The notes: generated by a model from the letters alone, not told the origin. DNA of 64,000 nt from Chelatococcus asaccharovorans (GCF_003201475.1 NZ_QJJK01000002.1:186001-250000), one strand, 5' to 3'. Shown: positions 51,327 through 60,855, counted from the first letter of the stretch. Numbers and translations are program-made.

Positions 51327-52637
51327 TCAGAACTGCGCCGTCTCCGTCGAGTCGTGCATGGCCGTCGTCGAACTCTGGCCGCTGCTCAAGGTCGTCGCCA
51401 CCGCGTCGAAATAGCTCGTGCCGACCTCACGCTGATGCCGCGTCGCCGTGAAGCCCTGGGCTTCCGCTGCGAATTCCGCCTGCTGCAGCTCCGAATAGGC
51501 TGCCATGCCGTCGGCGAGATAGCGCCGGGCGAGATCGAAGGTGGTGTAGCTCAGGTTGTGGAACCCGGCGAGCGTGATGAACTGGTACTTGTAGCCCATC
51601 GCCGCGATTTCGCGCTGGAAGGCCTTCATGGCCGCCTTGTCCATGTGCTTTGCCCAGTTGAAGGAGGGCGAGCAGTTATAGGCGAGCATCTGCTCGGGAT
51701 GGACCTTGTGCACACCCTCGGCGAAGCGGCGCGCCTCCTCGAGGTTAGGCGTCGACGTCTCGCACCAGATGAGATCGGCATAAGGCGCATAGGCGATGCC
51801 GCGGGCGATCGCCGCCTCGATGCCGCCCTTGAGGCGATAGAACCCCTCCGGCGTACGCTCATCCGTGACGAAGGGCGCATCATAATCGTCGATATCGGAC
51901 GTGATCAGCCGCGCGGCTTCGGCATCGGTGCGCGCCATGATGAGGGTGGGCACCCCCATGACGTCGGCGGCGAGACGCGCCGCATTGAGCGTGCGGATGA
52001 AGGCGCGCGTCGGCACCAGGACCTTGCCGCCGAGATGGCCGCATTTCTTTTCCGAAGCGAGTTGGTCCTCGAAATGGACGGCGGCGGCGCCGGCTTCGAT
52101 CATCGCCTTCATCAGCTCGAAGACGTTGAGCGGACCGCCGAAGCCGGCCTCGGCATCGGCGATGATCGGCACGAAATAGTCGATCTCGCGACCGCCCGCC
52201 TCGCCGTCGCGCCGATCATGCCGTTCCATGGTCTGGATCTGGTCCGCCCGCTGCAGCGCGCGGTTGATGCGGCGCACGACCGAGGGAACGCTGTCCACGG
52301 GATAAAGGCTCTGGTCCGGATACATATGACCTGAGGTATTGGCGTCGGCCGCGACCTGCCAACCGGAGAGGTAGATGGCCTTGACGCCGGCCTTCACCTG
52401 CTGCACCGCCTGGTTGCCGGTGAAGGTGCCGAGCGTCGGCACGAAGTCTTCCCGGTGCAGGAGCTCCCACAGGCGGCGCGCGCCGTTCTCGGCGAGCGTA
52501 TGGCGAACGGGCAGCGACCCGGCGAGCCGCAGCACATCCTCCGGCGTGTAGGTGCGGGCGATATTGCGCCAGCGATCCGGCGCCCAAGAGGGTGCGGGGA
52601 AGGCCTCGGCAGAGGTGGAGGGAGCCTTGTCGAGCAT
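51327..52637 (-). CDS. aceA: isocitrate lyase
   Basis: 436 residues, the usual length for the bacterial enzyme. Catalytic motif KKCGH at 197-201 with nucleophile C199, [13 protein letters not shown] near 89-100, and late NCSPSFNW. It splits isocitrate into glyoxylate and succinate, allowing growth on acetate and other C2 units. Transcribed after a small companion ORF and next to a divergent ScfR-like regulator. The terminator at 51085-51135 lies downstream. Thiolase products of the other clusters would feed this route. Confidence 0.96.
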   Translation of the reverse strand: MLDKAPSTSAEAFPAPSWAPDRWRNIARTYTPEDVLRLAGSLPVRHTLAENGARRLWELLHREDFVPTLGTFTGNQAVQQVKAGVKAIYLSGWQVAADANTSGHMYPDQSLYPVDSVPSVVRRINRALQRADQIQTMERHDRRDGEAGGREIDYFVPIIADAEAGFGGPLNVFELMKAMIEAGAAAVHFEDQLASEKKCGHLGGKVLVPTRAFIRTLNAARLAADVMGVPTLIMARTDAEAARLITSDIDDYDAPFVTDERTPEGFYRLKGGIEAAIARGIAYAPYADLIWCETSTPNLEEARRFAEGVHKVHPEQMLAYNCSPSFNWAKHMDKAAMKAFQREIAAMGYKYQFITLAGFHNLSYTTFDLARRYLADGMAAYSELQQAEFAAEAQGFTATRHQREVGTSYFDAVATTLSSGQSSTTAMHDSTETAQF

Positions 52638-52731
52638 GGTCCTGTCTTTCGCTTTCTCAGAAAAAAATGCGCCCGCTGGCGGGCCTGTGTAAAACCGAGG
52701 GGAGCGCCGTTGCGGCGGCGCCCATCGGGCT

Positions 52732-52810
52732 GATCCGCCTCGGACATATCCACCTTGGGAGGATCCGCCTTGGGAAGATCAAAGCCTTGGGAAGATCAAG
52801 GCCTTGGGAC
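52732..52810. repeat. 15-17-bp tandem repeats upstream of aceA
   Basis: Units GATCCGCCTTGGGAA (52762-52776), GATCAAAGCCTTGGGAA (52777-52793) and GATCAAGGCCTTGGGAC (52794-52810), preceded by decayed units from 52732. The last two are 17 bp and differ at two positions. They lie in the ~190-base gap between the small ORF and aceA. Confidence 0.75.
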
Positions 52811-52826
52811 GATCCGGCGGGATGCC

Positions 52827-53057
52827 TCAGCCAGCCGTCCGCCGCGCATAGGTGGCGGCGATCAGTTGCCGTCCCTCGAACATGCGCTGGCCACCGTCGG
52901 CATCCGCCATGGTGAAGCTGTGCCGGCCCGTGCGATGGACGATGGAGAACTGGCGCTCAGAAAGACCCTGTTCCTGGAAGGCCCGGTGGATCTCGGTCAT
53001 GTCGGCACCGATGATCGTGACGAATTCGGTGTCGTCGTGGGGGTGCTGAATGTTCAT
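52827..53057 (-). CDS. small hypothetical protein linked to aceA
   Basis: 76 residues, soluble, start ATG at 53057 behind AGGTTCGCC. It begins NIQHPHDDTEFVTIIGADMT and contains RQFSIVHRTGRHSFTM. I do not recognise a family function. It lies between aceA and the divergent regulator and is probably co-transcribed with aceA, which suggests a role tied to acetate or short-chain acid growth. Confidence 0.65.
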   Translation of the reverse strand: MNIQHPHDDTEFVTIIGADMTEIHRAFQEQGLSERQFSIVHRTGRHSFTMADADGGQRMFEGRQLIAATYARRTAG

Positions 53058-53201
53058 GGCGAACCTCGCTGTTTGCTGTCAGTAAATATTTGACAAGCGC
53101 GGCCCGATAGCAAGATATATAACGATATGAGGGTGTTAAGCTGTAAACCCTTGTGAAGATCGGCATCCATTTTTGTAAAGCGCGTGATCGGGAACTCGCC
53201 T

Positions 53202-54626
53202 ATGGCCAAGGACAATCCACAAATCGGGGCTCGCATCCAGCGGCTGCGCCGGCAGGCCAGAACATCCCAGGCGGAGCTCGCCGAGATCCTCGGCATCTCG
53301 CCGAGCTATCTCAATCTCATCGAGCACAACCGGCGCCGCATCACGGTTCCGCTCCTGATGAAGATCGCCGGTCATTTCCGGGTCGAGCCGGGTGAACTCG
53401 TCGAGAGTGACGAAACGCGCCTGACCGGCGACCTCATGGAGATTTTCGGGGACGATCTCTTCGCCGACAGCGCGCTGACCAACCAGGATATCCGCGATTT
53501 CGCATCGTCGAACCCCGCGGTCGGACGCGCCGTCGTGCGCCTGTTCGACCAGTATCGCCAGCTCAAGACCAACAGCCGGCTCGGCTCCGGCGCGGCCGCC
53601 GAGGTCGGGCACCACGTCGCCACCGACGCGGTCTCCGATTTCATTCAGCTCAACGCCAACCACTTCCCGACGCTCGAAGCCGCCGCCGAGCGCGTGCGCG
53701 CCGACATCGACCAGATGTCGGAGACCCTGGAGCACGGCCTGCGCTCGTATCTGTTCAATGTCTTCGGGCTCAACTGGCGTCCAGCGGCGCTGCCGCCCGG
53801 GATCATGCAGCGCGTCGACGCGGCCGGCCGCGAGTTCCTGACGGCCGAGGCCCTGCCCCCGGAAACGAGCCTGTTCGCCGCCGCCCACCATCTCGGCCTC
53901 CTGGCCGCAGCCCTCGACATGGAGCGGCTGATCGCGGAGAGCGAATTGCCGGCGGACGCGCCGGTGCTGGCCCATAATGCGCTCGCCAGCTATTTCGCCG
54001 CCGCGCTGATCATGCCCTACGAGCCTTTCCTCAAGGCATGCCGGGACATGCGCTACGACATCGAGCGCATCGGCCGGCGCTTCCGGGTGAGCTTCGAGCA
54101 GGTCTGCCACCGCATGACGACCCTGCAGCGCCCGGGCCAGGCCGGCATTCCGCTCCATCTCGTGCGCACCGACATTGCCGGCAATATCTCCAAGCGCTTC
54201 TCGCTGTCAGGCATCCATATTCCCCGCCATTCCGGCGCCTGTCCGCGCTGGAACGTCTATGGCGCCTTCCTGCAGCAAGGACAGATCAACGTGCAGATCA
54301 GCCAGATGCCGGAGGGCCAGCGCTACTTCTGCATCGCGCGGACGCTGACCAAGAGCGGCCCGCAATACAATGCGCCGCGGCGGCATTTCTCCATCGGCCT
54401 CGGCTGCCACATCAGCCAGGCGACGCAGATGATCTATTCGGACGGGGTCGATCTCAACAACCCGGCGCTCGCGGTGCCGATCGGCGTCGGCTGCCGCATC
54501 TGCCCGCGGCTTGATTGCGAGCAGCGTGCCCACCCGCCGGCCGACCATCGCTTCACCTCCGACGGCCGCGAAGGCGAACGCGGCGAGAGCATCTATGTCC
54601 GCCCGAACGCACAATGGGGACGGTAG
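53202..54626 (+). CDS. XRE family regulator with IrrE-like and DUF2083 domains (ScfR/RamB-like)
   Basis: 474 residues from the ATG at 53202. N-terminal helix-turn-helix at about 7-62 (RQARTSQAELAEILGISPSY, NLIEHNRRRI). The middle has an IrrE-like domain without a metal motif (ALASYFAAALIMPYEPFLKA, RFRVSFEQVCHRMTTLQRPG). The C-terminus has a DUF2083 cysteine patch, GCRICPRLDC. Such proteins control glyoxylate, propionate and short-chain acyl-CoA genes. It is divergent from the aceA unit, which is the probable target. Confidence 0.9.
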   Translation: MAKDNPQIGARIQRLRRQARTSQAELAEILGISPSYLNLIEHNRRRITVPLLMKIAGHFRVEPGELVESDETRLTGDLMEIFGDDLFADSALTNQDIRDFASSNPAVGRAVVRLFDQYRQLKTNSRLGSGAAAEVGHHVATDAVSDFIQLNANHFPTLEAAAERVRADIDQMSETLEHGLRSYLFNVFGLNWRPAALPPGIMQRVDAAGREFLTAEALPPETSLFAAAHHLGLLAAALDMERLIAESELPADAPVLAHNALASYFAAALIMPYEPFLKACRDMRYDIERIGRRFRVSFEQVCHRMTTLQRPGQAGIPLHLVRTDIAGNISKRFSLSGIHIPRHSGACPRWNVYGAFLQQGQINVQISQMPEGQRYFCIARTLTKSGPQYNAPRRHFSIGLGCHISQATQMIYSDGVDLNNPALAVPIGVGCRICPRLDCEQRAHPPADHRFTSDGREGERGESIYVRPNAQWGR

Positions 54627-54654
54627 ATCAATCGATACTCAAGGAAAGCCGGCC

Positions 54655-54705
54655 CAAGTCCTGGCTATCATCAAGTCCTGGCTATCATCAAGTCCTGGCT
54701 ATCAT
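54655..54705. repeat. three perfect 17-bp tandem repeats
   Basis: CAAGTCCTGGCTATCAT occurs three times without a mismatch at 54655-54671, 54672-54688 and 54689-54705, 28 bases after the regulator stop. The lack of decay suggests recent expansion. Confidence 0.9.
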
Positions 54706-54737
54706 GTTGCAGGCAAGGTTAGCACCGGAACCTTTGT

Positions 54738-54840
54738 GTCATCCCCGGCGGGCTGCCCTGCAGCCCGGGAAGGGGATCCATAAACCGGCGCGCATGATCT
54801 TTGGATCCCCTTCCCGGCGCTACGCGCCGCCGGGGATGAC
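54738..54840. repeat. 103-bp palindromic element, copy 2
   Basis: Begins GTCATCCCCGGCG and ends CGCCGGGGATGAC; inner GGAAGGGGATCC / GGATCCCCTTCCC. Same length and same arms as the element at 40736-40838, with differing loop sequence. It lies between convergent genes and may act as a two-way terminator or processing site. Confidence 0.75.
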
Positions 54841-54959
54841 ACCAGCCGAGAACGGCTCTTCTTCGCTGATTGTCGATTTGCCCTGAAGCAGTTCCGTCTC
54901 CCGCAGGCTTGCTCCGATTCAAGAAGAAGCGAGACAATCCATCCTCACTATGGCCGCCC

Positions 54960-56105
54960 TCACGCCTTGAAGAGGCGGCCATCGGCGGGCTCCCAGGAGA
55001 GGGTGACGGGCGTGCCCTGGGCGAAGACCGGGGCGCCGGCGCCATGGGGCTGCTCGGCGGTGATCTCCACCGGTGCGGCATCGAGCCCCACCACATATTG
55101 CACGCTGGCGCCGCCGAAGATCATCTGCCGTACGACGCCCGTCGCGCGCGCGACGCCGGCTCCCGCTGCCCCGGCCGCTTCCGCCGCAGGTCCCGCGCCG
55201 ATGCGCACCCGCTCGAAGCGCAGCGCCAGGATCGCCTCCCCGGACGGCATGTCCCCGATGGACGTCTCGCGCACCGCGGCGGCAAAATGGAGGTCGCCGA
55301 GCCGGACCATCGCCAGCCCATTGGCCGCGCCGTCCGCCGCCCCTTCCACCGTCACCGGCAGGAGATTGGCATGGCCGATGAAGCCCGCCACGAAGCGCGT
55401 CGCCGGCGCATCATAAAGCTCCTGCGGGGAGGCGATCTGCTCCACCCGGCCGGCGTTCATGACGGCGACCTTGTCCGACATGGCAAGCGCCTCGCCCTGG
55501 TCGTGGGTGACGAAGACGAAGGTCGTGCCGATCTCCTGCTGGATGCGTTTCAGCTCGATCTGCATCTGGTGGCGCAGCTTGAGGTCGAGCGCGCTCAGGG
55601 GCTCGTCGAGCAACAGCACCTTCGGCCGCTTCACCAGGGCGCGCGCCAGCGCCACGCGCTGCATCTGCCCGCCGGAAAGCTGGCCGGGCTTGCGCGCGGC
55701 AAAGCCCGACAGCCCAACCAGCGCCAGCGCATCCCCCACCCGGCTGCGGATCTCGGCGCGCGGCCGGCCTTCCGCCTCCAGCCCGAAGGCGACATTGGCC
55801 TCCACGCTCATATGCGGGAACAAGGCCCAGCGCTGGAAGACGATGTTGGTCGGCCGCCGATAGGGCGGCACGTCGGCCATGTCCTGTCCGGCGATGCGGA
55901 TTGTGCCTTCATCGGGCGCCTCGAAACCGGACAGCATCCGAAGCGTCGTCGACTTGCCGCAGCCCGACGGCCCCAGCAGCGAGAAGAACTCCCCGCTGCC
56001 GATCCCGAACGAAATGGCATCGACCGCAAGATGCGAGCCGAAACGCTTCGTCACGCCGACCAGTTCTACCGTTCCTGACACGTGGCTAGGTCCCCTCGCG
56101 ACCAC
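54960..56105 (-). CDS. orphan ABC transporter ATPase, PotA/FbpC-like
   Basis: 381 residues. Walker A GPSGCGKS (45-52), signature LSGGQMQRVALARAL, Walker B VLLLDEPLSALD, His switch VTHDQGEA, TOBE domain at about 240-375 with an Ala/Gly-rich insertion near 305-325. No permease or binding-protein gene lies nearby, so partner subunits must be encoded elsewhere. A 17-bp repeat array lies upstream. Confidence 0.91.
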   Translation of the reverse strand: MVARGPSHVSGTVELVGVTKRFGSHLAVDAISFGIGSGEFFSLLGPSGCGKSTTLRMLSGFEAPDEGTIRIAGQDMADVPPYRRPTNIVFQRWALFPHMSVEANVAFGLEAEGRPRAEIRSRVGDALALVGLSGFAARKPGQLSGGQMQRVALARALVKRPKVLLLDEPLSALDLKLRHQMQIELKRIQQEIGTTFVFVTHDQGEALAMSDKVAVMNAGRVEQIASPQELYDAPATRFVAGFIGHANLLPVTVEGAADGAANGLAMVRLGDLHFAAAVRETSIGDMPSGEAILALRFERVRIGAGPAAEAAGAAGAGVARATGVVRQMIFGGASVQYVVGLDAAPVEITAEQPHGAGAPVFAQGTPVTLSWEPADGRLFKA

Positions 56106-56177
56106 CGCTGAGCGATGCTCCCATTGCCACGGGGGACTGCACCGCCGTCAAGCGATTCTCGCGCACCGGGCCCGTTC

Positions 56178-56245
56178 AGGTGTCTGTTCACTCCAGGTGC
56201 CTCTTCACTCCAAGTGCCTCTTCGCTCCAAGTGCCTCTTCACTCA
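56178..56245. repeat. four 17-bp tandem repeats
   Basis: AGGTGTCTGTTCACTCC (56178-56194), AGGTGCCTCTTCACTCC (56195-56211), AAGTGCCTCTTCGCTCC (56212-56228) and AAGTGCCTCTTCACTCA (56229-56245). The last unit overlaps the stop codon of the EamA gene. Confidence 0.85.
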
Positions 56246-57163
56246 ATGGGTGTTGAGGAGCAGAAGGCCGACACCCGCCACGATCAGCACCATGCCGGCG
56301 ATGTCCCGCCGGCTGGTGTCCTGGGCCATCAGGCGATGGGATACGGCCTGGGCGAACAGCACCTCGACGAGGGCCAGCGTCCGCACATTCGCGGCGCTCG
56401 TCAGCGAAAAGCCGATGAACCAGAACTGCGAGGCGAAGGCCCCCGTCAGGCCGGCAAGGATCGACACGCGCCAGGCGCGCAGCGTGGCGAGAAGCTGAGG
56501 CCGGTTGAAGGCCAGCATCCAGACGACAAGGATCGCCGATTGCAGGAAGAGACTGAGCGCCAGGATCGTCGTCGCACGCACCGCGAAGGAGCCCGACGGC
56601 AGGTCGATGATCGCCCCGCGAAAGCCGATGGCCGAGAGCGCAAAGAGCCCGCCGGCGACGATGCCCATCGCCACCGAACGGCCACTGAGCCAGTTCGCCG
56701 CCGATCCCGGCTTCACGGACAACAGGACGACCCCGGCGGTGGCGATGACGATGCCGGCGGCCGCCAAGGGGGTCGGGATATCCCTGAGGATCACCATGCC
56801 GGCGAGCGCCACCAGGATGGGCTCGGTCTTGAGCAGCGCGATGGTCACGGAAAAGGAGCGCTCCTTCATCGTCACGAGCATGAGCGCCGTGGCGAGGATC
56901 TGCGAGACAGCGCCCATGGCCGTGAACAGCACGGCCTGCGGACCTAGACGGGGCAGGCTTTCGCCGCCGACGGCGAGGACGAGACCGAGGAAGAGAAGCG
57001 AGAAGGGCAGCCCGTAGAGGAAACGGACCTGCGTCGCCCCGACGGTGCCAAGGGCGCCGGTCAGGCTGCGCTGCATGGCATTACGCGCCGTCTGGGTCAA
57101 AGCCGCGACCAGCGTTGCGGGAATCCACAGGAGTGACAGACTGAACACGCCGAACCTCGCCAT
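56243..57163 (-). CDS. EamA/DMT family transporter
   Basis: 306 residues from the ATG at 57163; the frame is open to 57283 but that part is not membrane-like. About ten hydrophobic helices in two EamA repeats, the second ending DTSRRDIAGMVLIVAGVGLL. Family members export amino acids, nucleosides or other metabolites, or exchange small solutes. No operon partner indicates the substrate. Confidence 0.88.
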   Translation of the reverse strand: MARFGVFSLSLLWIPATLVAALTQTARNAMQRSLTGALGTVGATQVRFLYGLPFSLLFLGLVLAVGGESLPRLGPQAVLFTAMGAVSQILATALMLVTMKERSFSVTIALLKTEPILVALAGMVILRDIPTPLAAAGIVIATAGVVLLSVKPGSAANWLSGRSVAMGIVAGGLFALSAIGFRGAIIDLPSGSFAVRATTILALSLFLQSAILVVWMLAFNRPQLLATLRAWRVSILAGLTGAFASQFWFIGFSLTSAANVRTLALVEVLFAQAVSHRLMAQDTSRRDIAGMVLIVAGVGLLLLNTH

Positions 57164-57401
57164 TGCCCCGTTCGCCCTCTCGACCCCGTCGGGAGCGGCG
57201 AACACGCACCAGGCGCAATTCATCCAGGCTGTGACTGGGCAGGTGAGGCGGGCGCAGCGTAGTGCAACGCAGCACAGGCGCAACCGCCTTGAGACGCAGG
57301 GCTGGCTTGCACGACAGGGCCTGGCTCCGGGGCTCCGATGCCGCGGCCGAAGATCAGTGCGGCGGCATCCAGCCGTGTCGGATCAGCATCCATCATCGCC
57401 G

Positions 57402-57782
57402 CTAGAGCGGCTCGACCGAAACGATCTGGTAGGTATGCATGTGCTCGTCCTCGCTGATCGAGACATACTCCCCGGGCTGGAAGCTTTCCTTGTTGAACCG
57501 GAAGCCCGATTCGTCATCGGAAGAGCTGCCCTGATCGTAGTCGAAATACCAGCTGCCGCCGGGCTTGCGGGCGAGACGGCCATGCTGATCCGCCTCATGG
57601 GCGCGGAAGCGCCGGACGCGGCAGTGCTCGGCATGCTTCTTCCACGACGCGGCATCGATATGCCCATCCGGCAACAGCGGCGCGGCGAATTCGTAGCCAT
57701 CAAGCGGGCTTCCCACGGGATGGCCGGGTTCGCGTGCCAATTCCAACCTGATCCTGCGAAAATTCGCGGGCAGCTCGACCAT
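57402..57782 (-). CDS. hypothetical protein
   Basis: 126 residues behind a near-perfect AAGGAGG ribosome site. Soluble and acidic, with no signal peptide: MVELPANFRRIRLELAREPG at the start, a DGYEFAAPLLPDG segment, WYFDYDQGSSSDDESGFRF and a C-terminal EHMHTYQIVSVEPL. I do not recognise a catalytic motif. It is transcribed away from the suyA operon and may share its regulatory region. Confidence 0.75.
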   Translation of the reverse strand: MVELPANFRRIRLELAREPGHPVGSPLDGYEFAAPLLPDGHIDAASWKKHAEHCRVRRFRAHEADQHGRLARKPGGSWYFDYDQGSSSDDESGFRFNKESFQPGEYVSISEDEHMHTYQIVSVEPL

Positions 57783-57961
57783 GTCAACCTCCTTAGGGCC
57801 CGGATCGGCCGGACCGGTATGTCTATTCTCAACGCGGCAGACCCCTCTGCCGTTGCCATCATGGTCCAGCTAAGCAGAAACAATCTGTTTCGTCCTGATC
57901 CTGATCAAGAAATCGTGCAGCACCGTGCGTTGGCGACGCATGGCGAGACATCGTCGCCATG

Positions 57962-57990
57962 TTGACTCCCCGTCAGATCTTATGTCTTAT
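57962..57990 (+). promoter_or_regulatory. candidate promoter of the suyAB operon
   Basis: TTGACT at 57962-57967, 17-base spacer, TCTTAT at 57985-57990. The -10 element lies within the palindrome, so a bound repressor would block RNA polymerase. This would leave a leader of about 170 bases before suyA. Confidence 0.45.
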
Positions 57991-57996
57991 ATAAGA
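57985..57996. promoter_or_regulatory. operator-like palindrome, site 1 (suyA side)
   Basis: TCTTATATAAGA is a perfect 12-bp palindrome. The reverse complement of TTATATAAGATAT (57987-57999) is found exactly at 63040-63052, so two sites bracket the sulfolactate gene group. Confidence 0.65.
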
Positions 57997-58168
57997 TATG
58001 AATATGAGGTCGTGTGGCGTCTGAACAATGGTGAAGGTCGCATTCGCGACACGCGCTCCCGACACCAGAGGAAAAATCCCGACTGCTGCACGGACACGTC
58101 AGCGGCCGAGCCCGAAAGCAGGCCACGACAGGCCAGCACGATCATTACAGGGAGGTTGGAATAGTCCC

Positions 58169-58456
58169 ATGAGCATTCCGCAATGCCTCGTTCACACCCC
58201 CCAGGACAGCTGCGGGGTTGTGGTCGTTGAAGACTTGAAAGCGGGCACAGACATGCTGTGTCTGATCACCGAAAACGATACGACCTTTACACTCAAGGCC
58301 ACGGGCGACGTGCCGATCGGCCACAAGGTCGCCCTCAAGGACATCAAGGCCGGCGACACCATCATCAAATACGGCGAGGATATCGGCAAGGCGATCGCCG
58401 ATATCGGCAAGGGCGAGCACCTGCACGTTCATAACGTCAAGACAAAGCGCTGGTGA
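58169..58456 (+). CDS. suyA: (2R)-sulfolactate sulfo-lyase small subunit, SuyA-like (SAF domain)
   Basis: 95 residues from the ATG at 58169, with GGGAGG somewhat far upstream. It is an isolated SAF/UxaA N-terminal domain: [48 protein letters not shown] and HLHVHNVKT (each a UxaA-type motif). In SuyAB the enzyme cleaves (R)-3-sulfolactate to pyruvate and sulfite. The identity rests on the two-subunit layout and on the following dehydrogenase genes. An altronate or galactarate dehydratase small subunit is the alternative. Confidence 0.8.
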   Translation: MSIPQCLVHTPQDSCGVVVVEDLKAGTDMLCLITENDTTFTLKATGDVPIGHKVALKDIKAGDTIIKYGEDIGKAIADIGKGEHLHVHNVKTKRW

Positions 58457-58467
58457 GGAACGAGGCC

Positions 58468-59709
58468 ATGCAGAGCAATTCGGAAGCTGCAATCGCAGCC
58501 TCGACCGCCCAGACACAATCCCTCCTGGCCGATGGGGATTATGGCAAGCTGACATTTTACGGCTGGAAGCGCGAAAACGGACGCGTCGGCGTCCGCAATC
58601 ACGTCGTCATCCTGCCATTGGACGATCTGTCCAATGCCGCCTGCGAGGCGGTCGCCAACAGCATCAAGGGCACGCTTGCCCTGCCGCATGCCTATGGCCG
58701 CCTGCAATTCGGTGAAGACCTCGAAGTCTTCTTCCGCACGCTGATCGGCATCGGCTCGAATCCGAATGTCGCTGCGGTCGTGGTCATCGGCATCGAGGAA
58801 GGCTGGACCAAGCGCGTCGTCGACGGCATCGCCAAGACAGGCAAGCCCGTGACCGGCTTCGGGATCGAAGGCCACGGCGACATCGCGACCATCGCCCGCG
58901 CCTCCTATGCCGCCAAGCAGTACCTGCAATGGGCGACCGAACTGCAACGGGAGGAATTCCCGATCAGCGACCTTTGGGTGTCCACCAAATGTGGTGAATC
59001 CGATACGACCACCGGCCTGTCCTCCTGCCCCACCGTGGGCAACATGTACGACAAGCTGATCCCCAGGGGGATCTACGGCGTTTTCGGCGAGACCACCGAG
59101 ATCACCGGCGCCGAGCATCTCTGCAAGGCGCGCGCGGCGACCCCCGAGCTCGGCGAACGCTGGTACAAGATGTGGAAGGCTTATCAGGACGATGTGATCG
59201 AGGCGTACAAGACCGACGATCTCTCCGACAGCCAGCCGACGAAGGGCAATATTGTCGGCGGTCTCACGACCATTGAAGAAAAGGCGCTCGGCAATCTCGA
59301 GAAGATCGGCCGGAACTCGAAGTTCATCGATATCCTTGAGCCCGCCGAAGCACCTGCGAAGGGCCCGGGGCTCTACTATATGGATACCTCGTCGGCGGCG
59401 GCGGAATGCGTGACCCTGATGGCGGCCGGCGGTTATGTCGTGCACACCTTCCCGACAGGCCAGGGCAATGTCATCGGCAACCCGATCCTGCCGGTCATCA
59501 AGATCACCGGCAATCCAAAAACCATGCGCACCATGGCCGAGCATATCGATGTGGACGTGACGGGCATTCTGCGCCGTGACCAGACGCTGGACAGTGCGGG
59601 CGACGCGCTGATCAGCATGATCCAGCGCACGGCCAACGGACGCCTGACTGCCGCCGAATCCCTCGGTCACCGCGAATTCGTCCTGACGAAGCTCTATCGC
59701 AGTGCCTGA
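58468..59709 (+). CDS. suyB: (2R)-sulfolactate sulfo-lyase large subunit, SuyB-like (UxaA family)
   Basis: 413 residues from the ATG at 58468, or 418 from a GTG at 58453 that overlaps the suyA stop. UxaA/GarD C-terminal domain: [20 protein letters not shown] at the start, the iron-binding cysteine segment [30 protein letters not shown], and [23 protein letters not shown]. Catalyses sulfite elimination from sulfolactate with SuyA, in the cytoplasm. Adjacent slcC-like and comC-like genes support SuyB over sugar-acid dehydratase. Confidence 0.8.
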   Translation: MQSNSEAAIAASTAQTQSLLADGDYGKLTFYGWKRENGRVGVRNHVVILPLDDLSNAACEAVANSIKGTLALPHAYGRLQFGEDLEVFFRTLIGIGSNPNVAAVVVIGIEEGWTKRVVDGIAKTGKPVTGFGIEGHGDIATIARASYAAKQYLQWATELQREEFPISDLWVSTKCGESDTTTGLSSCPTVGNMYDKLIPRGIYGVFGETTEITGAEHLCKARAATPELGERWYKMWKAYQDDVIEAYKTDDLSDSQPTKGNIVGGLTTIEEKALGNLEKIGRNSKFIDILEPAEAPAKGPGLYYMDTSSAAAECVTLMAAGGYVVHTFPTGQGNVIGNPILPVIKITGNPKTMRTMAEHIDVDVTGILRRDQTLDSAGDALISMIQRTANGRLTAAESLGHREFVLTKLYRSA

Positions 59710-59797
59710 GCGGTCTTTGTCACAGTCCCCGCGGCGCTATAGTGGCTGAGCCGGCGCGAGCCGCGCACAGCCATATGCACCTATCGAGGCCAAGCCG

Positions 59798-60733
59798 ATG
59801 ATCGTGATCACCGAGTTCATGGATGAGGAGGCCATCCGCAGCGGTCTCGACGGGTTCGAGGTGCTCTATGATCCGAGCCTCGTCGATCGCCCGGACGATC
59901 TGGCCGTCGTCGTCGGCCAGGCGGATGCGCTCATCGTCCGCAACCGCACCCAGGTCCGTGGCGCTCTGCTCGACGCCGCCCGCAATCTCAAGGCTGTGGG
60001 GCGCCTCGGCGTCGGGCTCGACAACATCGACATGGCCGCATGCGCGGCACGCGGCATCGCCGTCTATCCGGCTTCCGGCGCCAACGACACATCCGTCGCG
60101 GAATATGTGATTACGACCGCGATGCTGCTTTTGCGCGGCGCCTATGGCGCGACCAGCGAGGTGGCGGGCGGCGCCTGGCCGCGCAACCGGCTTGTCGGGC
60201 GGGAGATCGCCGGCAAGCGCCTCGGTCTCGTCGGCTTCGGCTCGATCGCCCGCGAGACGGCGCGCCGCGCCGCCGCGCTCGGCATGACGATCTGCGCGTA
60301 TGATCCCCATCTGCCGCCCTCCGCCGAGGCGTGGACGCAACCGTGGGGTCGTGTTGAGGCGCAGCCGCTGAATTCACTCCTCACCGAGGCCGATGTGATC
60401 TCCCTGCACGTGCCACTCACGGATGAAACCCGCGGAATGGTCGACGGCACCGCCATCGCCCGGATGAAGAAGGATGCCGTGGTCATCAATGCGGCGCGCG
60501 GCGGCGTGGTGGATGAAAACGCCCTGGCCGCTGCGCTCCGCGCCGGTCATCTCGGCGGGGCGGCGCTTGACGTCTTTGAGGACGAGCCGCTCGACGCGGA
60601 CCGCGGCTCGATTTTCGCCGGCATTCCGAACCTCATCCTGACGCCGCATATTGCCGGGGTGACCGTGGAATCGAACGTGCGCGTCTCCTGGGTCACGGTG
60701 GACAACATCCGCCGCCATCTCACCGGGGCCTAG
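59798..60733 (+). CDS. D-2-hydroxyacid dehydrogenase family, probable (S)-sulfolactate dehydrogenase (SlcC-like)
   Basis: 311 residues. NAD-binding GFGSIA (146-151), catalytic R234 (NAARGG), E263 (FEDEP) and H284 (TPHIAG). In known sulfolactate degraders SlcC oxidises (S)-sulfolactate to sulfopyruvate, which ComC reduces to the (R) form that SuyAB cleaves. Its place directly after suyAB and before a comC-like gene fits this. Phosphoglycerate or another 2-hydroxyacid dehydrogenase activity cannot be excluded by sequence alone. Confidence 0.82.
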   Translation: MIVITEFMDEEAIRSGLDGFEVLYDPSLVDRPDDLAVVVGQADALIVRNRTQVRGALLDAARNLKAVGRLGVGLDNIDMAACAARGIAVYPASGANDTSVAEYVITTAMLLLRGAYGATSEVAGGAWPRNRLVGREIAGKRLGLVGFGSIARETARRAAALGMTICAYDPHLPPSAEAWTQPWGRVEAQPLNSLLTEADVISLHVPLTDETRGMVDGTAIARMKKDAVVINAARGGVVDENALAAALRAGHLGGAALDVFEDEPLDADRGSIFAGIPNLILTPHIAGVTVESNVRVSWVTVDNIRRHLTGA

Positions 60734-60855
60734 CCTGGGCGATGCCCCGCTTCTTCACAAAAGCCGTCAGCACTCCACGCTTTTGTCATCGCAAGCTGTT
60801 GTCGGAGCGCCGGGTTCCTCTTGTTCCGCAGCATAGTCTATTTTGAAAGTATGCC

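Noticed and set aside
57045-57965. 306-residue plus-strand frame
   Set aside because: Overlaps the EamA gene start and the hypothetical gene at 57402-57782, which has a near-perfect ribosome site; no protein features.
58169-59709. Altronate dehydratase (uxaA)
   Set aside because: The split subunits followed by two 2-hydroxyacid dehydrogenases fit SuyAB-SlcC-ComC better, and no uronate genes are nearby; kept as the alternative.
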